Part shown: positions 8,980-17,230 of the stretch, piece after piece
How positions within the stretch are numbered: position 1 is the first letter of the stretch
Layout of the letters: every line of letters starts with the position of its first letter
Assembly (NCBI GenBank): GCA_012729505.1
Contig: JAAYDA010000072.1
Span: forward strand, 1-64,000
From: Syntrophomonadaceae bacterium
GTDB lineage: Bacteria; Bacillota; Syntrophomonadia; Syntrophomonadales; DTU052
DNA: 64,000 nt
Direction: 5' to 3'
Notes under the pieces: generated by a model
The model's input: only the letters and a program-made list of their open reading frames with translations
Databases searched by the model: none
What the model was told of the DNA's origin: nothing
Position numbers and translations under genes: made by a program

Positions 8980-10323
8980 CTATTTTATTTTACTGCTGGG
9001 CAGCCAGATCTTCATGCGATCAGCTTCTTTTATTAATTCTTCCCGGAAATCCGGATGAGCTATCGAAATCAGTCGTTCCGCCCGTTCCCAGGTAGAAGCA
9101 CCCTTTACATCCACCATGCCATACTCGGTGCAGATGCAATGAACAGACCACCGCGGCAGGGTTACGATAGTTCCTCCGCCCAGGGTTGGAACGATCCGGG
9201 ACCCTAAAGTACCATCCTTTTTCTTAAAAGTTGATGACATGGCAATAATCGATTTTCCGCCTTTGGACATGTAAGCAGCTTTGGCAAAGTCCCATTGACC
9301 GCCGGTGCCACTAATCTGGCGGCCATTAATGGACTCCGACGACACCTGACTGAACAAATCTATCTCTAAACAGCTGTTGATTGAAATAAGATTCGGGTTT
9401 TGGGAGGCTACATTGGGATTGTTGATATAAGCCGCCGGGCTAATGGCGCAAATGGGATTCATATGGATGAAATCATATAGACGCTGGGTTCCTAAAGCAA
9501 AAGTATATGATATCTTCCCTCGCTCCGTTGCTTTTCTAGTGCCGTCAATACACCCTGCTTCATACATATCCACATAAGAATCGGCTAACATCTCGGTGTG
9601 AACACCCAGGTGTCTGATGCCGGCTTCAGCGATCATCTGCCCGATCGTGTTGGGCAAACCGCCAATGCCCAGTTGAATACAGCAGCCATCGTGGATCTCT
9701 TTAATTATGTGCCGGGCAATGGCGATATCTTTTTCACTGGGAGTCGCGGGTTTAACCTCAATCAATGGAATGCCAGGGTTCTCTACTACATAATCAACCT
9801 CTGAGATATGACATATTTCATCCCTGCCGCCAAGTGCCACCGGCATGATTGGATTAACTTCAACCAAAACCTTTTTGGAATGCTTAAGAATAGTGTAAAC
9901 ACTATTGGCCTGAGGTCCAAATGAGAAGTAACCATACTTGTTCATTGGACACACCTGCATCATCCCCACATCTGGGGCTACATGCCCGGTCTCATAATAT
10001 TGGGAACGCTCATGAAATGCCACCGGATTAAAATTACACAGGTTCTTGTCATGAAGCTTACGCTCGTAGGAACTCATGTGCCAGCTGCTGTAAATGAAAT
10101 GCTCGCGCTTTTGATCCTGCTCCACACAAGCCACCTGTCTTTGACTGGAAGCACCCCGAATATGAACATCAGACAACTCTTCCTTGCGTGCTGCCAAGGC
10201 CTGGTCTAACAATACGGGCTGACCATTGAAACTGCTCCAATCAATCCGATCACCTGATTTCACTACCTTAACTGCTTCTTCCGGCGATACCAGCTTTTTG
10301 TTGTACTCATCCTGTAGAATCAC
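8980..10323 (-). CDS. Acetyl-CoA hydrolase/transferase family CoA-transferase (4-hydroxybutyrate/butyrate type)
   Basis: The 447-residue product belongs to the family that moves CoA between acetyl-CoA and carboxylates such as 4-hydroxybutyrate or butyrate. Family features include the glycine loop GIGGLPN at residues 219-225 and E244 in a GVHTEML context, at the place of the catalytic glutamate that forms the glutamyl-CoA intermediate. The C-terminal half has the GGTIVTLPRWSVHCICTEYG block. The GTG start at 10323 is chosen because AAGGAG lies 9 bases upstream; the open frame continues 34 codons further but that part is not protein-like. No cognate dehydrogenase or thiolase gene is adjacent, so the carboxylate partner is open. 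Confidence 0.88.
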   Translation of the reverse strand: MILQDEYNKKLVSPEEAVKVVKSGDRIDWSSFNGQPVLLDQALAARKEELSDVHIRGASSQRQVACVEQDQKREHFIYSSWHMSSYERKLHDKNLCNFNPVAFHERSQYYETGHVAPDVGMMQVCPMNKYGYFSFGPQANSVYTILKHSKKVLVEVNPIMPVALGGRDEICHISEVDYVVENPGIPLIEVKPATPSEKDIAIARHIIKEIHDGCCIQLGIGGLPNTIGQMIAEAGIRHLGVHTEMLADSYVDMYEAGCIDGTRKATERGKISYTFALGTQRLYDFIHMNPICAISPAAYINNPNVASQNPNLISINSCLEIDLFSQVSSESINGRQISGTGGQWDFAKAAYMSKGGKSIIAMSSTFKKKDGTLGSRIVPTLGGGTIVTLPRWSVHCICTEYGMVDVKGASTWERAERLISIAHPDFREELIKEADRMKIWLPSSKIK

Positions 10324-10708
10324 TTGTTCACACTCCTTCCTAATTATTCTCATTATACATGTCTTTATCGCCAGGGAGAATATGGCGGTTCTGCAATCAC
10401 AATTCTTATGCACTAAAACGCTCATTTATAACCCTAACTGCTAAACTGGAGGATATCCCCGTTCTATATTCTATACAACCCATAATATCTTGATTTAGAG
10501 AGCCCCACTCTCTGTAATTACGTCCCCGGGCGATGGTATCCCATTCTGGCCTCTATTGTCCTCAACGGGTCGTTGATCTGCCAAATCGAGATTAGAAGAA
10601 ATGTTAGCCGTCTTGTATAATTTAATTGTAAGGTTAAGTGGAATAATATGTGTATAACTAGTCTACAATGCTGCATTTATATAATCATTACAGATTGGAG
10701 GATATTGA
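10324..10708. other. Divergent intergenic region between CoA-transferase and htpX
   Basis: These 385 bp separate two divergent genes and must hold both promoters. Towards htpX, a TATAAT at about 10615-10620 has a loose -35 (TTAGAA) 18 bases upstream. A short hairpin AGAGAG-CCCCA-CTCTCT lies near 10497-10515. The GGAGG ribosome site of htpX is at about 10697-10701. I see no riboswitch or small ORF here. Confidence 0.4.
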
Positions 10709-11551
10709 ATGAATAATTTTCGGTTAATCATACTGATGGGTGGCCTATCAGTTATTTTGGTCATTATCGGCAACGCTATTGGAGGCAGTTCTGGAGCGAT
10801 GTTGTTTCTGGGCATCTCTCTGCTTATGAATTTGTATTCTTACTACAATAGTGACAAATTGGTAATTAAGATGACCAAATCACGTCCTTTGGAGAAGCAT
10901 GAAGCTCCGGAATTGCATAATACGGTTAAAAGACTGGCCGACAGAGCGGGTCTGCCTATGCCCCGACTCTATTTGATGCCTACCCAACAGCCTAACGCCT
11001 TTGCTACCGGCAGGAATCCGGAACACTCGGCTGTTGCCGTTACTGCCGGGCTTTTAAACTTGATGAACCAACAGGAATTAGAGGGAGTGTTGGCTCATGA
11101 ACTGGCCCATATTAAAAACCGGGATATCTTAATTGGTTCTATTGCCGCCGCTATGGCCGGTGCGATTTCGATGATCGCCAACATAATCCAATGGGGTGCC
11201 ATTTTCGGAAATTTTGGCGGTAACGATGATGAAGGCGGAGGAATACTGGGACTGCTGGCTATGGCGATCCTGGCACCGATCGCGGCAATGATTATTCAAA
11301 TGGCTATTTCCCGATCTCGGGAATATGCTGCAGATGAGACTGGAGCCCGAATTACCGGAAATCCACGGGGCTTAGCCAGTGCTCTGCTTAAGCTGGAAAA
11401 AGGAGCGGTCCAAATCCCCATGCAAGCTAACCCCTCTACGGCTCATATGTATATTATGCGGCCCTTTTCTGCCCGGGGACTGCAGGCTTTGTTCAGTACC
11501 CATCCGTCAACTAGTGACAGGGTAGAAAAACTTCAGCAATTGATTCTGTAA
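10709..11551 (+). CDS. htpX: Membrane zinc metalloprotease HtpX (M48B)
   Basis: This 280-residue protease degrades damaged or misfolded membrane proteins. Two N-terminal membrane segments (residues 6-23 and 30-46) precede the zinc motif H130-E-L-A-H134, and E205 in SREYAADE is the third zinc ligand. Two further hydrophobic stretches lie between them (145-165 and 178-200), as in HtpX. Length agrees with the family. A GGAGG site lies 7-8 bases before the ATG. The NCS2 permease gene starts 18 bp after the stop, suggesting read-through transcription, though the two functions are not obviously linked. Confidence 0.93.
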   Translation: MNNFRLIILMGGLSVILVIIGNAIGGSSGAMLFLGISLLMNLYSYYNSDKLVIKMTKSRPLEKHEAPELHNTVKRLADRAGLPMPRLYLMPTQQPNAFATGRNPEHSAVAVTAGLLNLMNQQELEGVLAHELAHIKNRDILIGSIAAAMAGAISMIANIIQWGAIFGNFGGNDDEGGGILGLLAMAILAPIAAMIIQMAISRSREYAADETGARITGNPRGLASALLKLEKGAVQIPMQANPSTAHMYIMRPFSARGLQALFSTHPSTSDRVEKLQQLIL

Positions 11552-11569
11552 CAGATTGCAAGGAGATTA

Positions 11570-12871
11570 ATGACCATGCAGCTAAAGTACGGAATTGAGG
11601 ATAGGCCCGGACTGTTGGAACTGATGTTATTCGGACTGCAATGGCTGGCAGTCAGTATTCCATCGATTATTATTATCGGAAAGGTTATTGCCGGGCTGAA
11701 TAACTCGGCAGGCGAAGTTTTTTATCTGCAAAAACTGTTTATGATCGTGGGTATAGTCCTGCTGATTCAAATTTTCTGGGGCCATCGCCTCCCTCTGGTG
11801 CTTGGCCCGGCAACTGTTCTGCTCATCGGCCTTCTTGCCAGCCTTGACCGTTCCCAAGGAGCAATTAACAGTGCTATGCTCCTTGGGGGGCTGGCCTTAA
11901 CTTTCCTGGCCGCCACCGGCTTGTTTGCTCATATTAAGCGCTTTTTTACTCCCCGAGTGGTGGTGGTGATCATGATGCTGATTGCCTTTACCATAGCACC
12001 CACCATCATCGACCTGATCACCACTTCCGGTGAGATAAACGGGAATCTCAATCTGATGTTTGGCCTGATTCTCTTTGTGATGCTAGTTGCAGGCAACCGG
12101 CTTCTTTCGGGCCTGTGGGGAAACACTCTGGTTTTATGGGCAATACTGCTGGGCAGCGTAGTCTATTACTTGGTTTTCCCGGTGTCCCCCCAGTCGCTTT
12201 CATCCTTTGCTCTGGGTGCCTGGCCAACCTTCTTGCCCTTTGATCTGGCAATACCCGACCTGGGGCTAGTACTGGCCTTTTTGATTTGTTTTATTGCCCT
12301 TTCCATGAATGAACTCAGCTCAATCCAATCGGTGGGCATCATGCTCAATGCTGATAATATGGAAAAGAGAGTAAATCGCGGAGTGAGCGTAATAGGATTC
12401 GGCAATATCCTGGCAGCCCTGGGCGGGGTAATAGGTCCGGTAGATTTTTCTCTTGGCCCGGGGGTAATTGCCACCACCAAATGCGCCAGCCGCTTCACAC
12501 TGATTCCAACCGGAATTGCACTTTTGCTGCTGGCCTGCTCACCCATAGCAATTGCTTTAGTGGGTGCAGTCCCCTCCTCTGTAATCGGAGTTATTCTGGC
12601 TTACATCATAACCTCTCAAATCGGTGCAGCTCTGCTGCTGATTCACCAAACCCAATCAGCAACATCTTTTGATGATGGGCTGGTTATCGGGTTGCCACTA
12701 ATGCTTGGAACCATTGTCGCTTTTCTTCCGCCGGAGATTGTGACACAATTCCCTGACATTATCAGACCCGTGGCCGCTAATGGATTCGTGGCGGGAACGA
12801 TTGCAGTTCTTCTTCTGGAACACCTGGTCTACCGGCAAGACACTGTTCCCGCAAAAATAAAAACCGGATAG
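11570..12871 (+). CDS. NCS2-family nucleobase (uracil/xanthine) permease
   Basis: The 433-residue polytopic protein has about 12-14 hydrophobic segments and matches the nucleobase:cation symporter-2 family. Supporting features are the N-terminal GLQWLAVSIPSIIIIGKV segment, the central FIALSMNELSSIQSVG helix where the family carries a substrate-binding glutamate, and the following LGGVIGPVDFSLGPG loop, which corresponds to the conserved NCS2 loop. Its substrate could be uracil, xanthine or urate; no purine or pyrimidine genes nearby decide this. The start ATG 11570 follows AGGAG by five to six bases. No purine riboswitch is visible upstream; the gene follows htpX directly. Confidence 0.85.
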   Translation: MTMQLKYGIEDRPGLLELMLFGLQWLAVSIPSIIIIGKVIAGLNNSAGEVFYLQKLFMIVGIVLLIQIFWGHRLPLVLGPATVLLIGLLASLDRSQGAINSAMLLGGLALTFLAATGLFAHIKRFFTPRVVVVIMMLIAFTIAPTIIDLITTSGEINGNLNLMFGLILFVMLVAGNRLLSGLWGNTLVLWAILLGSVVYYLVFPVSPQSLSSFALGAWPTFLPFDLAIPDLGLVLAFLICFIALSMNELSSIQSVGIMLNADNMEKRVNRGVSVIGFGNILAALGGVIGPVDFSLGPGVIATTKCASRFTLIPTGIALLLLACSPIAIALVGAVPSSVIGVILAYIITSQIGAALLLIHQTQSATSFDDGLVIGLPLMLGTIVAFLPPEIVTQFPDIIRPVAANGFVAGTIAVLLLEHLVYRQDTVPAKIKTG

Positions 12872-12890
12872 ATATTCCCCCATCCGGTTT
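12854..12890 (-). terminator. Terminator after the zinc alcohol dehydrogenase gene
   Basis: A 9-bp inverted repeat (12861-12869 with 12882-12890) is followed on the minus strand by TTTTTATTTTT. It fits a Rho-independent terminator for the dehydrogenase genes read on the minus strand. It overlaps the last codons of the permease gene on the plus strand, where the hairpin lacks a T tract. Confidence 0.8.
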
Positions 12891-12920
12891 CAAGCCACGA
12901 TATTCTTGCCAGTTTTTTCG

Positions 12921-13937
12921 CTAATAAGGTTTAACCAAAATTTTTACTGAACTGCCGGCAGGATCATGTAATTTTTCAAAGGCAGTTTGAAGCCCGTCCA
13001 ACCCAATCATTTCGTCTACAAATCTTTTGGTTTTCAAGACTCCCCGAGCCATGAAATCAAGGGACATTTGGAATTCCTCTGCCGTAAAACCGTAGCTGCC
13101 TCTAATATCAATCTCCCTGAGATTGACTCTCATAGTTGAAATCGGAACCAGACTGTAGTTCACACCCACCAGAACCACCGTGCCATTGTAACCCGTGGCC
13201 CCAATAGCCGCCTGAACCGCCGGTGCCGGTCCTGCACACTCAAAGGTTTTGTCAAAGCCACCATCAGTCAGGCCCAACAGTTTCTTTTGCAGCTTGGGCT
13301 CGGCAGCATCGAATACTTCATCAACATCCCCATAAGCCAGAGCTTTCTCCCGCCGGACCGGGTTCAATTCGGATAGTGCAATATATGATGCTCCACATAT
13401 GCGGGCCCATGCCGCACACAGAAGGCCAATAATGCCGGCGCCAACAATCAGAACCTTATCACCCGGGGCAACATGACCCAAACGGACTGAGTGCAGGGCA
13501 ACTGAGCTTGGTTCCACCATAGCCCCTTCATCCATACTCAGATTGTCCGGCAGCTTGTGTACTACAACCGGACTCACTGCAACATACTCGGCAAACGCCC
13601 CGGGAGTAGTGATCCCCGGTGCATCGTCGAGATTATGGACACACAGGTTGAGCAGTTGGCTTTTACAGTTTTTACACTCCATACAAGGATTCCCCGGTAT
13701 AGCAGTTACCCGATCCCCAGGCTGAAACTGCCGCGCAGAACCAGGCTCAACTATAGTACCTGAGAATTCGTGTCCCATAATCAGCCCGGCAGGAGTACCA
13801 TTTTCCCAGATATGAAGATCAGAACCGCAAATGCCTGCTCTTTCGACCTTAATCACTAACTTGGAATCAGTAGCTTGAGGTTTATCCGTATCAACCATTT
13901 TCAGCATATTTTTCGAGTCGATCACAACTGCTTTCAT
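12921..13937 (-). CDS. Zinc-dependent alcohol/polyol dehydrogenase (MDR family)
   Basis: This 338-residue NAD(P)-dependent dehydrogenase has the catalytic zinc region CGSDLHIWENG and GHEFSGTIVEPG. It keeps the four-cysteine structural zinc cluster (CMECKNCKSQLLNLC) and a Rossmann VGAGIIGL motif. The family includes sorbitol, threonine and butanediol dehydrogenases; the substrate cannot be set from sequence. It lies 24 bp downstream of the SDR gene in the same direction, so the pair probably catalyses consecutive oxidation steps on a hydroxylated substrate. The pair ends at a strong terminator. Confidence 0.88.
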   Translation of the reverse strand: MKAVVIDSKNMLKMVDTDKPQATDSKLVIKVERAGICGSDLHIWENGTPAGLIMGHEFSGTIVEPGSARQFQPGDRVTAIPGNPCMECKNCKSQLLNLCVHNLDDAPGITTPGAFAEYVAVSPVVVHKLPDNLSMDEGAMVEPSSVALHSVRLGHVAPGDKVLIVGAGIIGLLCAAWARICGASYIALSELNPVRREKALAYGDVDEVFDAAEPKLQKKLLGLTDGGFDKTFECAGPAPAVQAAIGATGYNGTVVLVGVNYSLVPISTMRVNLREIDIRGSYGFTAEEFQMSLDFMARGVLKTKRFVDEMIGLDGLQTAFEKLHDPAGSSVKILVKPY

Positions 13938-13961
13938 CTCTCAGGCCTCCTCATTTATTTA

Positions 13962-14747
13962 CTATCCTATGTGAGCGTGGATACCGCCATCTACCGGTAT
14001 GGCCACACCGGTAATGTGATCAGTAGCTTTCGAACTCAGAAATACCACCAGACCCTTCATATCATATGGTCCGCCCACCTTGCGCATAGGAGTTGAACCA
14101 TAAAATGACTCTTCCCCGCCCAGGCTGGCCCAGTGTCTCTCGGTCATATGAGTCGGAAATGGTCCCGGCAGAATAGCATTTACCGCAATATTGTATCTGC
14201 CCCACTTTACCGCTAAATCCTTGGTCATATTAATTACTGCCGCTTTACTGGCATTGTAGGCAACGGTATCCTGTTCCTCAGGAAAGCTGCCACCCAGGCC
14301 GGCTATCGAAGCCACATTAACGATTTTGCCATAACCAATATCCTTCATGCTTTTCGCAGCCAAAGCAGACAGATGATATAGTCCGGTCACATTAACCTCA
14401 AAAACCCAGCGAAAACGATCTAATGGAAATTCCATTGAGTCCGCGCCCCAAGTAACCCCAGCATTATTTACCAGAATGTCTATCTTGCCAAATTCCTTAA
14501 GAGTAGTCTGAGCAAGATTCTCAATCTCCTCGTCCTTGGACATATCACAGCGAACCGGAATAGCTTTGATTCCGTATTTAACCAGCTCATTGGCAAGTGC
14601 CTCACAACGTTCAACTTTACGAGCGGCAACAACTACATTCGCTCCCGCTTCAGCCAAGGCATGGCACATCTGGCTTCCCAAACCGACCGAACCCCCTGTA
14701 ACAATAGCGGTCTTACCTGAAAGATCAAATATCTCTTTTATGTTCAC
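13962..14747 (-). CDS. Short-chain dehydrogenase/reductase
   Basis: The 261-residue protein is a classical SDR: cofactor motif TGGSVGLGS near residues 17-25, NNAG at about 92-95, active-site serine in NVASIAG, and the YNASK catalytic tyrosine-lysine pair. The C terminus PVDGGIHAHIG is typical of gluconate 5-dehydrogenase-like or 3-oxoacyl reductase-like members. It is first in a two-gene unit with the zinc dehydrogenase. A clear AAGGAGG lies upstream of the ATG at 14747. The true substrate is unknown. Confidence 0.88.
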   Translation of the reverse strand: MNIKEIFDLSGKTAIVTGGSVGLGSQMCHALAEAGANVVVAARKVERCEALANELVKYGIKAIPVRCDMSKDEEIENLAQTTLKEFGKIDILVNNAGVTWGADSMEFPLDRFRWVFEVNVTGLYHLSALAAKSMKDIGYGKIVNVASIAGLGGSFPEEQDTVAYNASKAAVINMTKDLAVKWGRYNIAVNAILPGPFPTHMTERHWASLGGEESFYGSTPMRKVGGPYDMKGLVVFLSSKATDHITGVAIPVDGGIHAHIG

Positions 14748-15121
14748 GTTACAACCTCCTTAATATTGATTATTATTTTGGAAATGCTTCAAAACATCTA
14801 TGAACTCATCAGCGAGGCAAGCCAAGGTTGACCCATTTATGCAGACCAATCTAGGCCTGCAAATCCTAAGTAAATTCATGAATTCTGAAGCTTCTAGACT
14901 GCTTACATTATAGATATTCCGTCCTTCAAATGCAATAAATGGACTGAATTGCCCAAATATTAATATGAAGTATTATTCACCGGCAATGCTTGGCTCTGCA
15001 TTGTTGATGAGTTCACCCCTCGGTATTCAGCACCATATAAGTACAAATTCCAAATTGCGTTCAAAGAGGGGGGTTGCCGAATTTGTGCAGAGAGCGGAGC
15101 AAATAAGGGCAAATTTGAGAC
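14748..15121. other. Non-coding stretch upstream of the SDR gene
   Basis: About 370 bp without a convincing gene lie between the SDR start and the tRNA operon terminator. The region is AT-rich near the SDR gene and presumably carries its promoter, but I see no convincing -35/-10 pair, operator palindrome or sigma-54 site. The only open frame here (14960-15145, minus) is short and runs into the tRNA terminator. Confidence 0.3.
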
Positions 15122-15157
15122 AAAAATAAGAGCCTCCTGAGACAAGTCAGAAGGCCC
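15122..15157 (-). terminator. Terminator of the tRNA-Cys/tRNA-Leu operon
   Basis: On the minus strand, 17 bases after the CCA end of tRNA-Leu, an 11-bp stem with two G-U pairs (15147-15157 with 15130-15140) and a 6-base loop is followed by TTATTTTTG. This is a good Rho-independent terminator for the two-tRNA transcript. Confidence 0.8.
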
Positions 15158-15173
15158 ATAAAGCCCGATATAT

Positions 15174-15262
15174 TGGTGCCGAGGACCGGGGTCGAACCGG
15201 TACGGGCGTCACCGCCCGACGGATTTTAAGTCCGTTGCGTCTGCCTATTCCGCCACCCCGGC
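15174..15262 (-). tRNA. tRNA-Leu (anticodon TAA)
   Basis: The minus strand folds into a class II tRNA. The acceptor stem is GCCGGGG with CCTCGGC (one G-U pair), the D-arm begins TGGCGGAATAGGCAGACGC, and the anticodon loop is CTTAAAA with anticodon TAA. A long variable arm (GGGCGGTGACGCCC) and the T-loop GTTCGACCCC follow. CCA is encoded. It follows tRNA-Cys by 17 bp. Confidence 0.97.
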
Positions 15263-15279
15263 ACACTTGAAAATAAAAA

Positions 15280-15354
15280 TGGAGGGCGGAACCGGATTTG
15301 AACCGGTGAATGGCGGTTTTGCAGACCGCAGCGTTTCCACTTCGCCATCCGCCC
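15280..15354 (-). tRNA. tRNA-Cys (anticodon GCA)
   Basis: The minus strand gives a cloverleaf with acceptor stem GGGCGGA/TCCGCCC, anticodon stem GCGGT with loop CTGCAAA (anticodon GCA) and T-arm loop TTCAAAT. CCA is encoded at 15280-15282. It is the first gene of a two-tRNA operon with tRNA-Leu. Confidence 0.97.
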
Positions 15355-15371
15355 TCGTTTCAGCAAAATTA

Positions 15372-15400
15372 ATTATATCCCAGATACGCAGCATCGTCAA
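15372..15400 (-). promoter_or_regulatory. Sigma-A promoter of the tRNA-Cys/Leu operon
   Basis: On the minus strand, TTGACG (15400-15395) and a perfect TATAAT (15377-15372) are separated by exactly 17 bp. The promoter ends 17 bp before the 5' end of tRNA-Cys. It overlaps the left edge of the truncated crotonase frame, so that coding segment was joined to the promoter at or near its -35 element. Confidence 0.85.
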
Positions 15401-16157
15401 CAAGGGCGATGGTTTGAAAGTAACCCTGAACAGGCCAGTCCAAGGTAATGCAATTAACAATAACATGGTGGCCGATCTGATGGACCTGGTTACTCAGTTA
15501 AGACACGCACCGGACATCCATTATGTGGTTCTGACAGGTCAGGGGAAGTTTTTCTCCGCTGGATATGACATGGCCGATTCGGCAAAGAATTTAGAAGACA
15601 TTAGTTTAACAGAGAACCATATTCGGGCGCATCAACTGGACGGTAATGAGTTAATGCGTAAATTAGAGAATATAGAGCAAATCACTATTTGCGGCATTAA
15701 TGGAATAACAGTCGGAGGTGGCCTTACCTTAGGCATGGCGTGTGATTTTAGTGTGATGGATTCAGAAGCCTGGATATCTGTTCCTGAAGTTAATTTGGGT
15801 ATGTTTTACGCATGGGGCAGTACTCCACTATTAATCAAGTTGGTTGGTGGACCCAAGGCGAAAGAGATTATTATGATGTGTGATCGTATAGATGCGAATG
15901 AAGCATTAAATATCGGCCTGGTCAACAGAGTGGCCCCGCCGGGACAACTCAATATAGTGATAGAAGAAATATTGTCCAAACTTAGACAAAGCCCATTTCC
16001 TCCGATCAGAGTGACTAAGAAGATTGTTAATTCAATAGAAGCCACTACAATGGGAAACATTGGTGTGTTTGAATCAGAGATGCACGAACAGCTTCATTTC
16101 AGTGGATTGCCGACGAAGTGCATAGTCGATATGGTTCAAAGTCGGTTAAAGAAATAG
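15401..16157 (+). pseudogene. 5'-truncated enoyl-CoA hydratase/isomerase (crotonase family)
   Basis: From about 15401 the frame reads as a crotonase: TLNRPVQGNAI near its beginning, the oxyanion-hole segment FSAGYD, ICGINGITVGGGLTLG and VPEVNLGMF, and a helical C terminus, about 250 residues in all. A normal crotonase has some 8-12 more residues before the first of these. Upstream of 15401 the sequence is the tRNA promoter and then tRNA-Cys, so the original start codon and ribosome site are gone. A weak TTG at about 15412 might still initiate. With the ligase fragment 65 bp downstream, this looks like part of a carnitine/acid-CoA type operon. I regard it as a probable pseudogene with an otherwise intact frame. 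Confidence 0.7.
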
Positions 16158-16222
16158 GAATATTGAAAATTGTTAGTGCTGTTTTATGAGTAAACTTCTT
16201 TTATAAAAAAGGAGGAAACCGA

Positions 16223-16645
16223 TTGGATGGAGCCTTACCACGAATAACTGGCTATCTGAAAAAGTGGGCGAACGAGATTCCTGAGCAACCGCTTTGGTTC
16301 TATCATGATGTACCCATCAGCTACCAGCAGGTCAGCAGGAATGTACAGCAGGTTGCTAAATACATGTTGAAAATGGGCGTTAAGAAGGGTGAACGGTTGG
16401 CTTATATAATGAATGGAAGACCAGAATTCTTCACCTACTACTGGGCTGCTGCATCTATAGGAGCAATTGTTGTAGGAATAAATACAAGATATACAGCTCC
16501 CGAAATAGCTTATATTCTGAACAACAGCGGGGCCACTCATTTGTTGTCACTGTATAACCTGCTGGATGTATCCTCATATCAGGACCGGATTGCGCTTGCA
16601 CTAAAGGAATGCCCGTCCGTTGAACAAGTCTGGATCTCGAGGTAA
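16223..16645 (+). pseudogene. N-terminal fragment of an acyl-CoA synthetase/AMP ligase
   Basis: These 140 codons read as the first quarter of an AMP-forming acid-CoA ligase: ISYQQVSRNVQQVA, MGVKKGERLAYIMNGRPEF, and GAIVVGINTRYTAPEIAYIL are characteristic N-terminal blocks. The family is usually 500-550 residues long. The frame stops shortly after ECPSVEQVWISR, before the AMP-binding P-loop, so no activity is possible. The start TTG 16223 has an excellent AGGAGG 7 bases upstream, so the 5' end is genuine and the 3' end was lost by deletion. The sequence to 16751 is unrecognisable. Confidence 0.8.
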
Positions 16646-16751
16646 TGTAGGCATCTGGAGCAGCGAGACAGAGAGTGCCGTATTTACTAATTCTATGCGA
16701 CCGGATCGTATTAACAGAAACTGTCTGTTGCTTTTGATATTACCCGCTCAG

Positions 16752-17156
16752 TTAAACGCTAACCCAATTTTCGAGCTCAAGACCTTCTACTCGCTCAAAT
16801 TCGCGGACATTATTAGTAACAATGACAAGCCCTTTGGCCTTCGCATGCGCCGCAATCAGCATATCCATAGCTCCAATCGGGGTTCCTTGCCGTCGTAGCG
16901 CCGTGCAAATTTTCCCGTATTCTACAGTTGCTTCATCGTCAAATGGCAAGATTTCCAAAATGGAAAGGAATTGATTCAAAGCAAGTGCATTTCTTTCCGG
17001 ATAAGCGCTTGCTTCTACTCCATGCATGAGTTCAGCAAGTGTAATTGCGGAAATGGTAATCCCGTCGCGCATATTTGAATGGAGATTTATCAGCACATTT
17101 TCCGGCCTTTTCTTGATAAGATACACACAAATATTGGTGTCCAGCATGTATTTCAT
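16752..17156 (-). CDS. vapC: VapC-type PIN-domain ribonuclease toxin
   Basis: The 134-residue protein is a full-length PIN domain. It has D6 in LDTNICVYL, the AITLAELMHG segment with its glutamate near residue 42, and GAMDMLIAAHA with the third acidic site near 98. It ends in a VTNNVREFERVEGL block typical of VapC/FitB toxins that cleave tRNA or other RNA. The ATG overlaps the TGA of a VapB remnant (ATGA), the standard antitoxin-toxin coupling. The antitoxin gene itself has lost its 5' part, so this toxin appears orphaned. All expected acidic residues look present, so activity cannot be excluded. Confidence 0.88.
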   Translation of the reverse strand: MKYMLDTNICVYLIKKRPENVLINLHSNMRDGITISAITLAELMHGVEASAYPERNALALNQFLSILEILPFDDEATVEYGKICTALRRQGTPIGAMDMLIAAHAKAKGLVIVTNNVREFERVEGLELENWVSV

Positions 17157-17228
17157 AACGTCTTCCTCGGCGCTTGAACGCCTTGATTACGGCCGTCCGC
17201 AAAAAAATCATCGGTAAAGCTGTCAAGC
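17153..17228 (-). pseudogene. 3' remnant of a VapB antitoxin gene
   Basis: In the frame overlapping the vapC start by ATGA, the minus strand encodes about 24 residues ending in DSFTDDFFADGRNQGVQAP and a short basic tail, the acidic/aromatic toxin-wrapping tail typical of VapB. An in-frame TGA lies a few codons upstream (about 17238), where the plus-strand recombinase remnant begins. The DNA-binding N-terminal domain, start codon and promoter are therefore missing. This is too short to be listed as an open reading frame in most annotations. Confidence 0.7.
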
Positions 17229-17230
17229 CC

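Noticed and set aside
10324-10425. 34-codon N-terminal extension of the CoA-transferase
   Set aside because: A strong AAGGAG precedes GTG 10323 and the extension has no family similarity.
15122-15157. TPP riboswitch because of a CTGAGA stretch
   Set aside because: No matching partner element is present and the sequence folds as the tRNA operon terminator.
15267-15400. ATG-started upstream extension of the crotonase frame
   Set aside because: This part of the open frame lies inside the tRNA-Cys gene (15280-15354) and its promoter, so it cannot be a genuine coding start.
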